DNA of 45,830 nt, taken from NCBI GenBank assembly GCA_947259245.1, contig CAMYLP010000001.1:1-45830 (forward strand). Reading direction: 5' to 3'. Positions 36,382 through 45,830 of the stretch are shown here, piece after piece; positions within the stretch are counted from its first letter, which is position 1, and each line of letters starts with the position of its first letter. This DNA comes from an uncultured Patescibacteria group bacterium. GTDB taxonomy: Bacteria; Patescibacteriota; Minisyncoccia; Phycocordibacterales; UBA12088. The notes under the pieces are model-generated. The model was not told the origin of the DNA, did no database searches, and saw only the letters and a program-made list of their open reading frames with translations. A program made the translations under genes and the position numbers.

Positions 36382-36624
36382 ATGCGGGTACACCAAGTAC
36401 GTCACGATGGAAAGAGATACCACTTGTTTCTTACCGTGGAGCCCCATGAAGTCATCAATGCTGCGGGTGTGTGCGACATCTTACGCGCACATCATATTCG
36501 TCCAAAAACACATGTCACTGCAGCGGATCGTTGGTACTTGATCCTCACACTTCCAACCAGAACGACAAAGAAGCTTTTGGGGACATTAGTGACCGAAATA
36601 CACACTCTTCCGCCAGTGATGTAG
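36382..36624 (+). CDS. Small hypothetical protein (possible earlier start at 36328)
   Basis: ACAGGAGGCAGTG before ATG at 36382; terminator directly downstream. Confidence 0.6.
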   Translation: MRVHQVRHDGKRYHLFLTVEPHEVINAAGVCDILRAHHIRPKTHVTAADRWYLILTLPTRTTKKLLGTLVTEIHTLPPVM

Positions 36625-36628
36625 TCAG

Positions 36629-36665
36629 ATGAACAGCATGAATTCAGGTTCGTGCTGTTTTTTTA
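36629..36665. terminator. Terminator between small ORF and argS 3' end
   Basis: AACAGCATGAATTCAGGTTCGTGCTGTTTTTTT. Confidence 0.85.
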
Positions 36666-38339
36666 CATCCGCTGCGGGGCTTGGATGCCGAGGAGCCACA
36701 AACCATTTTGAAGTGTGTGATGCACCGCCTCTGCAAGTGCGAGCTTGTACGGCGCCTCGAGCGAACCGTCGAGTATCTTTTCGTCTCCGTACCACCTGTT
36801 CCATTCGGACGCTATGTCCACGAGATATGTTGTCACATGATGCGGCTCATTCTCACTGCGTGCACGCTCTACCACTTCGGGGAGACGATAGAGTAGTCGT
36901 TCAAGTGTCGTCGCTTCTTTCGGTGCAAGCTCGGTGCTTGGTGATGCCCGCTCGTGTTTAGCTTTCTCGAGGACCGAGGCCGCGCGGGTGTGTGCGTATT
37001 GCAAGTATGGACCGGAGTCACCGTCAAACGAGAGTGACGTCTCGGGGTCAAAGGTGATGTTCTTTCCTGCCTTTTGCTTCAGTATCGAATATTTTAGTGC
37101 GGCTATCGCAACTGCCTTGGAGATGTCCTTCTTTTCTTCAGCCGTAAGGTCGCGCTCTGCCACTTTCTCTGTAGCACGCTCGAGCATGTCCTCGACGATG
37201 GACTCGCCGGTGATGACATTGCCTTTGCGTGAGCTCATCTTTCCGCTTGCAAGAAGCATCATGCCATGTGAGATATGCACCATCTTCCCCGCAAGCTCGG
37301 GGCGCAGGAGTGACAGTGCCTTAAAGACCACTTTGAAGTACTCTTGCTGCTCAACCGCGGTCGTCGTAATCGATAAGTCGAAGTCCCACTTCTCCGCCTT
37401 CAGCTGGGCGAGGCCGAGCTCCTTTGCCTCATAGGTAGGTAGGCCTTGCTTATTCATGAACACCCGTGTATGCAGACCGTGCTCTTCTCCCTTGAAGACG
37501 GTCGCACCTTCGCTCTCCTCAAATACTCCTTCGGTAAGTCCCTCCTTCACCATCGCCCTTCCCGGCTTTTGCGTCTCGCTTTCAAAGAAATAGTAGTCAA
37601 ACGATGTGCCGAGCAGTACGTAGAGCTCTTCGAAGTGCGCAAGCGAGACCTCGCGCCCCTTTGAGTACTCCTCTGCTATCTCTGGCGCATGCTCATAGAC
37701 GAACGTGTTGTACTGTACTATTTCTTCCTTTGCGTGCTCGTCGTCTTCATATGCTCGATTGCCTTCGACATATCCCTGCGCAAGATGCTCAATATTTGCA
37801 GGGTCACCGTCTATCTTTCGTAAACCCCACAGACACTTCGCCACATGCAACCCAACGTCGCCCTGGTAGTTTGCCCTCCGCACCTCCGCGCCGGAAAACT
37901 CATACAAGCGAGACAGCGACTCGCCGATGGTGTTGCTCATGAGGTGCCCGATGTGGAAGGGTTTGAAGGGGTTTGGCTGTGTGTGCTCCACCAAGACATG
38001 CTTGCCTTTGAGCGCATCGTGCGCACCCCACTGCTGTCCTGCCTCAAGTACTTCTCGTATGGTGTCGCGTAGTGCGATACGCGAGACTCGAATGTTTATG
38101 AAGCCAGGACCAGCAACCTCGACGGACTGTATCGCACCATGTTCATCGTATGCAGTAACGATGTCCTGCGCTATCTCACGCGGTGACTTGCCCGCCTGTT
38201 TTGAAAGCACCAGTGCAACGTTCGTACTAAAATCACCGTGCGCGAGATCAGTCGGGTGCTCCAGCATGACCTCGTCTGTCTCATAGCCGGCTTTCACGAT
38301 GGCCTGTTGTAACGCATCTCGTACTGTGTCTCGTAACAT
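36663..38339 (-). CDS. argS: Arginyl-tRNA synthetase
   Basis: VLVEHTQPNPFKPFHIGHLMSNTIGESLSRLYEFSGAEVRRANYQGDVGLHV; start placed at MLRDTVRD (38339), 6 nt after a -10 TATAGT. Confidence 0.98.
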   Translation of the reverse strand: MLRDTVRDALQQAIVKAGYETDEVMLEHPTDLAHGDFSTNVALVLSKQAGKSPREIAQDIVTAYDEHGAIQSVEVAGPGFINIRVSRIALRDTIREVLEAGQQWGAHDALKGKHVLVEHTQPNPFKPFHIGHLMSNTIGESLSRLYEFSGAEVRRANYQGDVGLHVAKCLWGLRKIDGDPANIEHLAQGYVEGNRAYEDDEHAKEEIVQYNTFVYEHAPEIAEEYSKGREVSLAHFEELYVLLGTSFDYYFFESETQKPGRAMVKEGLTEGVFEESEGATVFKGEEHGLHTRVFMNKQGLPTYEAKELGLAQLKAEKWDFDLSITTTAVEQQEYFKVVFKALSLLRPELAGKMVHISHGMMLLASGKMSSRKGNVITGESIVEDMLERATEKVAERDLTAEEKKDISKAVAIAALKYSILKQKAGKNITFDPETSLSFDGDSGPYLQYAHTRAASVLEKAKHERASPSTELAPKEATTLERLLYRLPEVVERARSENEPHHVTTYLVDIASEWNRWYGDEKILDGSLEAPYKLALAEAVHHTLQNGLWLLGIQAPQRM

Positions 38340-38384
38340 AGGCGTACTATAGCGAGTTCCCTTATGATTCACAACCAGATTCTA

Positions 38385-39464
38385 CTATCGTATCCCATAC
38401 TGTTGTGGGGCGCTCTCGTCTACAGCTATCACTTCAAAGCGCGTTTCGCCGACGACGAGCCCCTTCTCTGTTTCGATGACGCAGCGCCACTCTCCCTCGG
38501 GAAGACTCGTCTTTATGGTGTATCCACGGTACCCAGCTTCGCGACCGCCCTGTATGGGATACGGTATGCGGGCTTCGCGTATCCATGCCCCATCCGCACT
38601 CTTACGCTGCCACGAGTGGTAAATGTTGGTACGCAAATCTGTTGGTGCAAATATCGAAGTGTAGCAGTATGCCGCTTCATGTTGCAGGCGATGGTACGTG
38701 TAGTCCGTACTTCTCCAAGGTGTGTACCATGATGGCTCTTCATACCTGACCTGATACGCCTCACCTGTTCGCACCACGTTATGGTATATGCCGATATCGG
38801 TCATAGCGAGCGGCACCGGCGGGATCGTGTTTGTGAAATACAAAATATGAAAACCCGCGAAGATTCCAAAGACGACCAGCCAGATGGTACGCATGCTCTG
38901 CTTATAGATGTCCGGGAACAGCCACATAATGAGTTGCAGAAGCATGCTCATAGTGAAGAGTGCGAGTATGGTAGAGAGTATGTAGGTGGAGGTGCTCACG
39001 GTACCAAGCACGACGGGCGTCACGAGAACCAGGTACGAGAGTAACGCAAAGAAAAAAATACTCACCTGAAAGGTCAGCCGCTCATACCGTCGTCGTAAGA
39101 ACTCATTACCAAAGAGAAGCGTGATGAGTATCACAAGAAAGGGCCACGAAACATAGAGCGCGGCGCTTTTGGTATAGAAGATGACAAAACCAGAAAAGAG
39201 TCCGCCAAGCGGAAACTGGACCAGAGCCGGCAGCCATGCCTTCGCTCTGATAAGGTACCGCGGTGCCCAGAGTTCCGTCTCAGCACTATGCACGAGAACA
39301 ATGCCAATGAACGCAATGACGAGGTACGAGGTGAAGACGACATTCTCGTAGACAAGGTCAATGCGCGTGAGTGTAAGCGTGTCCCACACAAACCCAGAAA
39401 TGAATGCGATTGACGAAATGTGTTGTCGTACCCAACGGTACGCACGCCCGAAGAACGTTTTCAT
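38385..39464 (-). CDS. Polytopic membrane protein with DUF2914-like C-terminus
   Basis: Multiple TM helices then IYHSWQRKSADGAWIREARIPYPIQGGREAGYRGYTIKTSLPEGEWRCVIETEKGLVVGETRFEV. Confidence 0.75.
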   Translation of the reverse strand: MKTFFGRAYRWVRQHISSIAFISGFVWDTLTLTRIDLVYENVVFTSYLVIAFIGIVLVHSAETELWAPRYLIRAKAWLPALVQFPLGGLFSGFVIFYTKSAALYVSWPFLVILITLLFGNEFLRRRYERLTFQVSIFFFALLSYLVLVTPVVLGTVSTSTYILSTILALFTMSMLLQLIMWLFPDIYKQSMRTIWLVVFGIFAGFHILYFTNTIPPVPLAMTDIGIYHNVVRTGEAYQVRYEEPSWYTPWRSTDYTYHRLQHEAAYCYTSIFAPTDLRTNIYHSWQRKSADGAWIREARIPYPIQGGREAGYRGYTIKTSLPEGEWRCVIETEKGLVVGETRFEVIAVDESAPQQYGIR

Positions 39465-39591
39465 GTTCAGCATTGTACCATTGGTGTCATTGCCTCGCTC
39501 ATCGAGCTGACTTTGGTGATACGACAAACGCGCATGGTAGTGCTCGTATCATGCGTGTTTTTTTGTGTGCAGTCGTGCTTCAGTGGTGGTC

Positions 39592-40857
39592 CTATGCTTG
39601 AGGAGTGTTATTCCCTTCATCACCCCCTTCAGGAGTGTTCTCATCAACATCGATATCCTCTGGACGCATGCGTACAGTAGCAACAAGCAAGCCTCCAAGC
39701 ACTCCGATCGCAATGACCATACCCACCCATGGTAGCCATGGATTTTGTTCTGTGAAACGGCTCTCGGCACTGTCGCACTCGTCACCGATGCCATCTGCGT
39801 CGGTGTCACGCTGGTCCCTGTTCGGCACTTGTGGGCAGTTGTCGTCTGTGGTCATGACGCCGTCTCTGTCAAAGTCGTCGCACGCGTCTCCTCTGCGGTT
39901 GCCGTCGATATCACGCTGGTCCTCGTTTGGGGTGTTGGGGCAGTTGTCGAGCGTGTCGGGTATACCGTCATCATCGGAGTCGGCGGGAATGTAGCGTGCA
40001 TTGTCTTGTAGGAGTTCCCGCTTGAGCATCAGTACACCTTCATCGCTCTGTAAGCTGACGCCACCATAGACCACGTTCCCGAAAGTGCGGTCTGGGTCAA
40101 GGTAGAGCGTATATGCTGTGTCCGGCTGCATGAGGAACCGTACTCCCTCTGTGCGCTCCGGTTGTTCGTTCGATACTACTCGTATCTCACTAATGCGCAG
40201 TGGTTGATTCAAGGTGAACTCGATGTTCACTGTGTCTACCATTGTCTGTGGGAAGCTTATGTAGCCGCTCATCATGTTGCGCTCTGAGACGAGTACACGT
40301 TCGTATGGCGAGCTGCCGCCCACGCTCACGTCCGTCACACGTACCGTCCGTGGCAGCGCAACATTCGGTGGGAAGAACACTTGTATCTGAGAGCTTTGTA
40401 CTGGATCCTCCATGCTGAGTATCACTGACACTCTGTTCTGTACACCTTCTTCGAATGGAAATTCTGCATACGTGGCCGTGTTGTTGTCGACGAGCATGGC
40501 ACTGTGCGCTGCACTGAGCTCCTCACTGCTGGCGGTACGTTTGTCTGACGCGCGTATGACCTCGGTGTTGAATGTGGCGGCGCTCACGTCACCGGCATCA
40601 GAGACGGCGACCATCTGCTTGTTCTTGAGTTGTGCGCCGTTCACCGGCATCTCTACAACGGTTGGTACTGCTATGTCATCACGTGCGTCTATATCTATAG
40701 CAAAGCGGAAGGCACCAAGGTCTATGTCTGACTCCAGACTCCAGGTGGGTACTGGTGGCGGTGCGACCGGTGAAAGAGGGGTAGCAGCCCATACAGCCTG
40801 CCCTACACCGAGTACTGCAAGCACCGCAAGCATGCGTATAAAATAAGACATACTCAT
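39592..40857 (-). CDS. Secreted/anchored protein with thrombospondin type 3 calcium-binding repeats
   Basis: Signal peptide; [71 protein letters not shown]-terminal TM. Confidence 0.85.
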   Translation of the reverse strand: MSMSYFIRMLAVLAVLGVGQAVWAATPLSPVAPPPVPTWSLESDIDLGAFRFAIDIDARDDIAVPTVVEMPVNGAQLKNKQMVAVSDAGDVSAATFNTEVIRASDKRTASSEELSAAHSAMLVDNNTATYAEFPFEEGVQNRVSVILSMEDPVQSSQIQVFFPPNVALPRTVRVTDVSVGGSSPYERVLVSERNMMSGYISFPQTMVDTVNIEFTLNQPLRISEIRVVSNEQPERTEGVRFLMQPDTAYTLYLDPDRTFGNVVYGGVSLQSDEGVLMLKRELLQDNARYIPADSDDDGIPDTLDNCPNTPNEDQRDIDGNRRGDACDDFDRDGVMTTDDNCPQVPNRDQRDTDADGIGDECDSAESRFTEQNPWLPWVGMVIAIGVLGGLLVATVRMRPEDIDVDENTPEGGDEGNNTPQA

Positions 40858-40858
40858 A

Positions 40859-42721
40859 TTACTGTGTGTTAGGTGTGTCATCGTCCTGTTTTCGAATTTG
40901 TATTGTGCTACGTTCTATCCAGGCCACAGCTATGGCGAGCCCTCCAATGATAAAGAATGTCACAATGCGCATGCCCTGCGGCATCAACCACGCCTCCACA
41001 AAGACGAGTCGTGCTATTACGCCGCCAAAGAGTACCCCTGCTACCATGCGCTGCCACCACTCGCCGGTCACCTTACCGGCAAAATAGAAGCCAGCCGCGA
41101 TGAGGGTGTAGACCGTGAGCGCGACAAAGGTGCCAACTTCGTACATGAATAGTGCGTGTGTCACAAGCCAAATGAGCGTGAGATCGTAGAGGCCGGAGAT
41201 GATGTAGCCGGTGTGCTCAACGTTCTCGAGTGTCTCGTGGTCCTCCTTTGGACGCTTCGCTTTCTCTGACCCGAACGCGTAGGCAACCGAGGCAACGATG
41301 GTCGACATGATCACAAGTACCAGTGCATGTACGTGGATAATACTGTCGTGCCACTCATCTGCCATGACACTTCCGAGTGACAGAAGGAGAGGCACCACCG
41401 AAGGAATAGCGAGAAGTACGATACTCGAGGTGCGCCCGGTCACACGGTACCCGATAGCGAGGAGTGCGGCCGCCTCCAGTGCAAGTGCGATCGTGAGCAC
41501 GCCTCCCTCAAGCTCAAGCATGGTTGCGGTGCCAAGATACACCACACCCACCGCTACGTACGAGTAGAAGTAGTTCAGGGTCGCACCCCACCGTACCGCG
41601 AGAAACGCACCCCATGCAAAGACGACGGTCCATACCATGAGAAGCAGACTCCGCCAGTCGTTCCCCGTCTGCGCTTCGGTACCCTGGAGCGTAGCGTACG
41701 GTGAAGCGGGTGCAGCAGCGATGAGTATCCACACGAGAAGGAAGAGGCCCGTCCCGAGTGCAGTAAGGAGGTCGACGATGTTTGTCTTGTGTACCACGCG
41801 CATACCCATAATAGAGATGCCGAAGAAAAGCGCCGTGAAAATGTATGCAAAGACAAGACCGATGTCGAGCTCAGCACTTGCCCACCATGTACTCTCAATC
41901 TCCCCTATGCTGTACAGCCCCACCACGATGAGTGCAATAAGCGGCAACATGCGCCAGCCGGTAATGGCTGTCACCCACAGTGCCCCGATCGTAAACACGA
42001 GCAGGTACAGAAAAAGTTCGGTAATCGAAAGTGTGCTGTCAATCATCAAGGGTGCGATGCCGGCGAGGAGTACGTTTGCGTACGAAAGAGGGCGCTGCTT
42101 GAACACAATGCTCGATGCACCAAGGGTTGCGGCGGTAAGGAACATGACCACAAGTGCTGAGAGCGGGGTGAAGAAATCGTACAGTTCTCGTGCCGCAAAC
42201 ATTGCAAGAACAATGATCACAGCACCCACAAACTGCAGCACACTTCCCTGCGTAACAAAGCTTCGTATACGGAACCACCCCAGACCGAGCACAGCAGCAC
42301 CGGTCGTGAGCGCAAGCGTGATGCGGCCCATCTCCCCTATCCAACCCTGTGCTACCGCATAACTCACAAACCACCCGGCACCAAGTATCACCAAAAAACC
42401 GCCGAGCTTCATGAGCCAGTCTTCTTTGCACCATCCAAAGAAACGTTCCAGTACATTTGGTTCGCTTGGGGTGGTCTGGCGCCAACCCCCTGTTCGTTCG
42501 ACGGGTGGAGCTGCCTGTTGCTCGAGGAGGGTGTGGGATGCCACCGGTGCTTGCGATGCGGGCGTCGCTTGTGGGGCGCTTTGCTGCGCTTCTCCACGCG
42601 TTAGCTGCTCGAGGTAGCGCTCAATATGATCAAGACGTGCATTTGTTTTGCTCGTCCGCATGAAAAGTACGATCACCAGAACCAACGCGATGAATCCAAA
42701 GAACATATCTAACATGAACAT
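40859..42721 (-). CDS. DUF2339-type large polytopic membrane protein
   Basis: Coiled N-terminus, Gln/Ala/Pro linker, [36 protein letters not shown]..., many TM helices. Confidence 0.8.
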   Translation of the reverse strand: MFMLDMFFGFIALVLVIVLFMRTSKTNARLDHIERYLEQLTRGEAQQSAPQATPASQAPVASHTLLEQQAAPPVERTGGWRQTTPSEPNVLERFFGWCKEDWLMKLGGFLVILGAGWFVSYAVAQGWIGEMGRITLALTTGAAVLGLGWFRIRSFVTQGSVLQFVGAVIIVLAMFAARELYDFFTPLSALVVMFLTAATLGASSIVFKQRPLSYANVLLAGIAPLMIDSTLSITELFLYLLVFTIGALWVTAITGWRMLPLIALIVVGLYSIGEIESTWWASAELDIGLVFAYIFTALFFGISIMGMRVVHKTNIVDLLTALGTGLFLLVWILIAAAPASPYATLQGTEAQTGNDWRSLLLMVWTVVFAWGAFLAVRWGATLNYFYSYVAVGVVYLGTATMLELEGGVLTIALALEAAALLAIGYRVTGRTSSIVLLAIPSVVPLLLSLGSVMADEWHDSIIHVHALVLVIMSTIVASVAYAFGSEKAKRPKEDHETLENVEHTGYIISGLYDLTLIWLVTHALFMYEVGTFVALTVYTLIAAGFYFAGKVTGEWWQRMVAGVLFGGVIARLVFVEAWLMPQGMRIVTFFIIGGLAIAVAWIERSTIQIRKQDDDTPNTQ

Positions 42722-42803
42722 CTATACATATATAATAGTATCTCCATAGTAGCGCTAAAGTGCATGAAGGACACGCTCTTTGTGCACACGACTGCCCTGT
42801 GGG

Positions 42804-44072
42804 CTATGCAAAGGTCGAAGGTACCGGGTGTTCGTTCGCTAGCATGCGAACGGCGCTACGTACTTCATTAAGCTTGGCTTTGTCGCCAACAGCCTTCAGT
42901 GCTGAGACCATCAACGCTGCCACCTCAGCACTTTCACCCGTAGTGAAGCCGCGAGTAGTCATCGCGGGCGTACCGAAGCGTATACCGCTTGGGTCCAGTG
43001 GCTTCCTCTGGTCATCCGCTATCACGTTCTTGTTCACTGTAATGCCGACCTCATCCAGGAGCTTCTCTGCCTCGGCGCCTGTGACACCCAGCGAGCCGTA
43101 GACATCTGCGAGGATGAGGTGGTTCGACGTACCTCCACCGAGCATACGAATGCCCTCCTCACGAAAAACCTCTTCCATTGCCTTGGCGTTCTTGAGCACC
43201 TGCCCCGCATAATTCCTGAACGAAGGATGCAGTGCTTCGCCAAACGCCACCGCTTTAGCCGCGATATTGTTCATGTGCGGGCCGCCCTGAAGCCCGGGAA
43301 ATATTGTCTTGTCTATTTTGTTCGCTATGTCTTCACTCTTGTTCACCAGCACCATGCCCCCGCGTGGTCCGCGCAGCGTCTTGTGAGTAGTGGTGGTCAT
43401 GAGATCAAAGCCAGCGTCGAACGGATTCTTGTGTACGCCGCCAGCTATGAGTCCCGCAATGTGCGCTACGTCTGCCATGGTGAGCGCGCCAACCTCACGA
43501 GCGATGTTCACAAACTGCTCGTAGTCGAGCTCGCGGCTGTACGCAGAGAAACCCGCCAATATGAGCTTGGGCTTTTCGCGTTTTGCGATCTCTCGCATCT
43601 CGCCGTAGTCTATTTCCCCTGTCTCAACATCCTTCATTTTGTAGCGCACAAAGTTGAAGACCTTCGTCATCATGGTCACCGGGTGCCCGTGCGTCAGATG
43701 ACCGCCGTGCGAGAGGTCCATGCCGAGGACTGTGTCACCGGGCTCCAAGAGTGCAAAGTACACTGCAATGTTTGCCGGCGCACCTGAAAGAGGTTGCACG
43801 TTAGCATGATCACATGTAAAAAGTTTCTTCGCGCGATCTATCGCGAGTGTCTCCACTGCATCGGTATATTCCTGACCGCCGTAGTAACGTTTTCCCGGAT
43901 ATCCTTCCGCGTACTTGTTGGTGAGCACCGAGCCCAATGCCTCACGCACCGGGAGTGACACGTAATTCTCACTCGGAATGAGCTCAAGGCCCTCCGCTTC
44001 ACGTATTTCTTCACCCACAAGTGCTGCGTGCACGTCTTCATCATAACCTTCTGTGTGCGGGTACCCTTCCAT
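42804..44072 (-). CDS. glyA: Serine hydroxymethyltransferase
   Basis: LELIPSENYVSLPVREALGSVLTNKYAEGYPGKRYYGG; MTTTTHKTLRGPRGGMVL; start at MEGYPHTEG. Confidence 0.98.
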   Translation of the reverse strand: MEGYPHTEGYDEDVHAALVGEEIREAEGLELIPSENYVSLPVREALGSVLTNKYAEGYPGKRYYGGQEYTDAVETLAIDRAKKLFTCDHANVQPLSGAPANIAVYFALLEPGDTVLGMDLSHGGHLTHGHPVTMMTKVFNFVRYKMKDVETGEIDYGEMREIAKREKPKLILAGFSAYSRELDYEQFVNIAREVGALTMADVAHIAGLIAGGVHKNPFDAGFDLMTTTTHKTLRGPRGGMVLVNKSEDIANKIDKTIFPGLQGGPHMNNIAAKAVAFGEALHPSFRNYAGQVLKNAKAMEEVFREEGIRMLGGGTSNHLILADVYGSLGVTGAEAEKLLDEVGITVNKNVIADDQRKPLDPSGIRFGTPAMTTRGFTTGESAEVAALMVSALKAVGDKAKLNEVRSAVRMLANEHPVPSTFA

Positions 44073-44155
44073 AGACGCACAGTATATCACGCAGCTTCTC
44101 ACCTGCACGCATAAAAAGCCGGCACAGTGTGCCGGCTCATCGTCCTGTACGGATA

Positions 44156-44296
44156 TTATTTGTGGTGATGAGACTTTTTGTCCGTGTATTTTGTCCAACC
44201 CAGAGCTAAAACTACTCCGATGGCAAGAACGATCCACATGACCAAGTGTGCACCCATGACCTCCACATTTAACAGTTTTTGCAATAAATCCGGCAT
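44156..44296 (-). CDS. Small single-TM protein (46 aa)
   Basis: MPDLLQKLLNVEVMGAHLVMWIVLAIGVVLALGWTKYTDKKSHHHK; AGGGG upstream, terminator AGCCGGCACACTGTGCCGGCTTTTT at about 44113-44137. Not in the supplied ORF track. Confidence 0.6.
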   Translation of the reverse strand: MPDLLQKLLNVEVMGAHLVMWIVLAIGVVLALGWTKYTDKKSHHHK

Positions 44297-44483
44297 TTCT
44301 CATTTCCCCTAGTCCGTAGTATTAACAGAAGTTCCACTTTTAAGTCTATGCTTATTCCAACCGATTGTCAATTTTTGACATATGATAAGTGGCTTTATCT
44401 GTACGTCTATTCCTTACACAACTTGCATGTGACATATTTATGTTGTATGGTATGCGAGGAAACATAACGATAGGAGTAGTGCA

Positions 44484-44903
44484 ATGCCGTCTACCAGACG
44501 CAAAGATCCTGAACCGCCCATTACCTTCCAACTTCGCAAAAGAGGTGCCACATATATGCTGCGTGCATACGAAACGCGGTATCAACATGTCCTCTCGTGG
44601 GATACTGCACCAGCTAGCATCGCTCTCGCCACACGAACGACCGATTTGAACTCCAAATGCTGCGGCGTACGCATACGCCAGCCCCACAAACTCATAAATC
44701 GGGTAGGCGGTGCGTTACACCTCGATTACCTCGTCATGCGAGCGTACGTTCACTCCATTGCCGAAGGGCCCGACCTACAATACTATGTGCGGGAGTGTGA
44801 AAACTTTCGGCGTGCCGGTGAATGGCTCTTGTGCCATGAACGGATCGTCGTGCCAAATCAAATACGTGATCGTCTCCTTGTGCTCCTTCGCTCTGTCGTG
44901 TAA
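44484..44903 (+). CDS. Hypothetical protein (139 aa)
   Basis: AGGAG upstream; terminator ACACCCCCATACGTGAGGGGTGTTTTTTT downstream. Confidence 0.65.
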   Translation: MPSTRRKDPEPPITFQLRKRGATYMLRAYETRYQHVLSWDTAPASIALATRTTDLNSKCCGVRIRQPHKLINRVGGALHLDYLVMRAYVHSIAEGPDLQYYVRECENFRRAGEWLLCHERIVVPNQIRDRLLVLLRSVV

Positions 44904-44908
44904 CGACA

Positions 44909-44943
44909 AACCTGACACCCCCATACGTGAGGGGTGTTTTTTT
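44909..44943 (+). terminator. Rho-independent terminator
   Basis: ACACCCCCATACGTGAGGGGTGTTTTTTT. Confidence 0.9.
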
Positions 44944-44953
44944 ATTCAGCGTG

Positions 44954-45382
44954 TCACTTGCCTGTGCTTCCAAAACCAGCCACACCACGTTTGGTATCGT
45001 CGAGGGAGTCCACCTCCTCTATGGAGACATGTTCTATCCTCTGAACAACGAGCTGCGCGACCTTGTGGTGCTTTTCATATGTGTACGGTGTGTCGCTCAA
45101 ATTCACGACACCAACCTGCACTTCCCCACGGTACCCGGCGTCTATCACCCCACCGACGGTCTTCAGTCCATGCTTGTGCGAGAGCCCGCTCTTGTCCCAC
45201 ACAAAACCCGCGTACCCTTCGGGTATGGCCATGGCAAGGCCGGTCGGCACCTGTACGCGCTCGCCTGGCTGTATGGTGACCTCGTCACGCGCATAGAGGT
45301 CACACGCCGCATCGTCGTCATGGCCGTAGCTTGGGAGTGGTACCTCCGGGTCAAGGCGCTGTATTTGAAGTGAGAGTGTCAT
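44954..45382 (-). CDS. dut: dUTP diphosphatase
   Basis: DAACDLYARDEVTIQPGERVQVPTGLAMAIPEGYAGFVWDKSGLSHKHGLKTVGGVIDAGYRGEVQVGVVN; C-terminal GVAGFGSTGK. Confidence 0.97.
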   Translation of the reverse strand: MTLSLQIQRLDPEVPLPSYGHDDDAACDLYARDEVTIQPGERVQVPTGLAMAIPEGYAGFVWDKSGLSHKHGLKTVGGVIDAGYRGEVQVGVVNLSDTPYTYEKHHKVAQLVVQRIEHVSIEEVDSLDDTKRGVAGFGSTGK

Positions 45383-45477
45383 GGCACATATGGTACTATA
45401 CGAAAACCTTCGACGTAAGATTGACGTGACACATCGCTCACGTATTGTACGTTGAGACCATAACCGAGGAAAGATAC

Positions 45478-45830
45478 ATGAAAGATCAACCGATTGCTTA
45501 CAAACCCTACGGCAAGCGTTCACCAGACACACAGTACTACGACCTCCTTCGGCGGCTCCTGAAAGGGCGCGAGGTCATGCCGATACACGGTGAGGCATCG
45601 CACATGCTCGTTGGCCAACAGATGCGCTTTGACATGCGAAACGGCTTTCCGCTGCTTCCCATCCGAGACCTCACAAAGTCGTTCCCCGGTGCCCTCGGCG
45701 AGCTCATCGCCTTTATGCATGGAGCACACACGCTCGAGGAACTTAAAGAGTGGGGCTGTCCCAAGATCTTTTGGGAGCGCTGGGTCACCAAGGAGAAGTG
45801 CGATGTCTTTGGCCTTCCGGAGCACGAGCT
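45478..45830 (+). CDS. thyA: Thymidylate synthase, 3' truncated by window edge
   Basis: MKDQPIAYKPYGKRSPDTQYYDLLRRLLKGREVMPIHGEASHMLVGQQMRFDMRNGFPLLPIRDLTKSFPGALGELIAFMHGAHTLEELKEWGCPKIFWERW; not in ORF track because it has no stop in the window. Confidence 0.92.
   Translation, partial: MKDQPIAYKPYGKRSPDTQYYDLLRRLLKGREVMPIHGEASHMLVGQQMRFDMRNGFPLLPIRDLTKSFPGALGELIAFMHGAHTLEELKEWGCPKIFWERWVTKEKCDVFGLPEHE

Noticed and set aside
45383-45477. Divergent dut/thyA intergenic region as a novel regulatory system
   Set aside because: Functionally sensible dTMP-pathway pair with ordinary promoter-like sequence; nothing unusual visible.

Overview
This 45.8 kb window looks like a chromosomal segment from a Candidate Phyla Radiation (Patescibacteria/Parcubacteria-like) bacterium. 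That placement is inferred from gene content and small protein style; no search was run. It carries a minus-strand 23S-5S rRNA locus (about 3.5-9.1 kb) with no 16S in front of it, L10/L7-L12 with an L10-leader-like region, rpsF-ssb-rpsR, recA, ftsK, efp, recO, tatD, four aminoacyl-tRNA synthetases (metG, glyS, ileS, argS), glyA, dut, thyA, and several secreted or membrane proteins. The strongest observations are: (1) a 23S gene split by three group I introns at positions that align to E. coli L1931, L2262 and L2593, plus a ~400-nt insertion inside a perfect 18-bp stem, which contains a tRNA-like fold; one intron carries a LAGLIDADG ORF and another a small hydrophobic ORF inside a long peripheral stem; (2) an IleRS with a complete histidine-phosphatase domain inserted in its catalytic body; (3) a four-copy intergenic hairpin family with a conserved ~25-nt apical module and covarying stems, found in both orientations; (4) an unassigned ~186-nt promoter- and terminator-flanked ncRNA divergent from the 23S promoter; (5) -10 boxes 6-9 nt upstream of several start codons (leaderless mRNAs); (6) a ~480-nt leader with a boxA-like motif upstream of an S-layer-like surface protein. 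All coordinates and structures were read by eye, with no database or folding runs.
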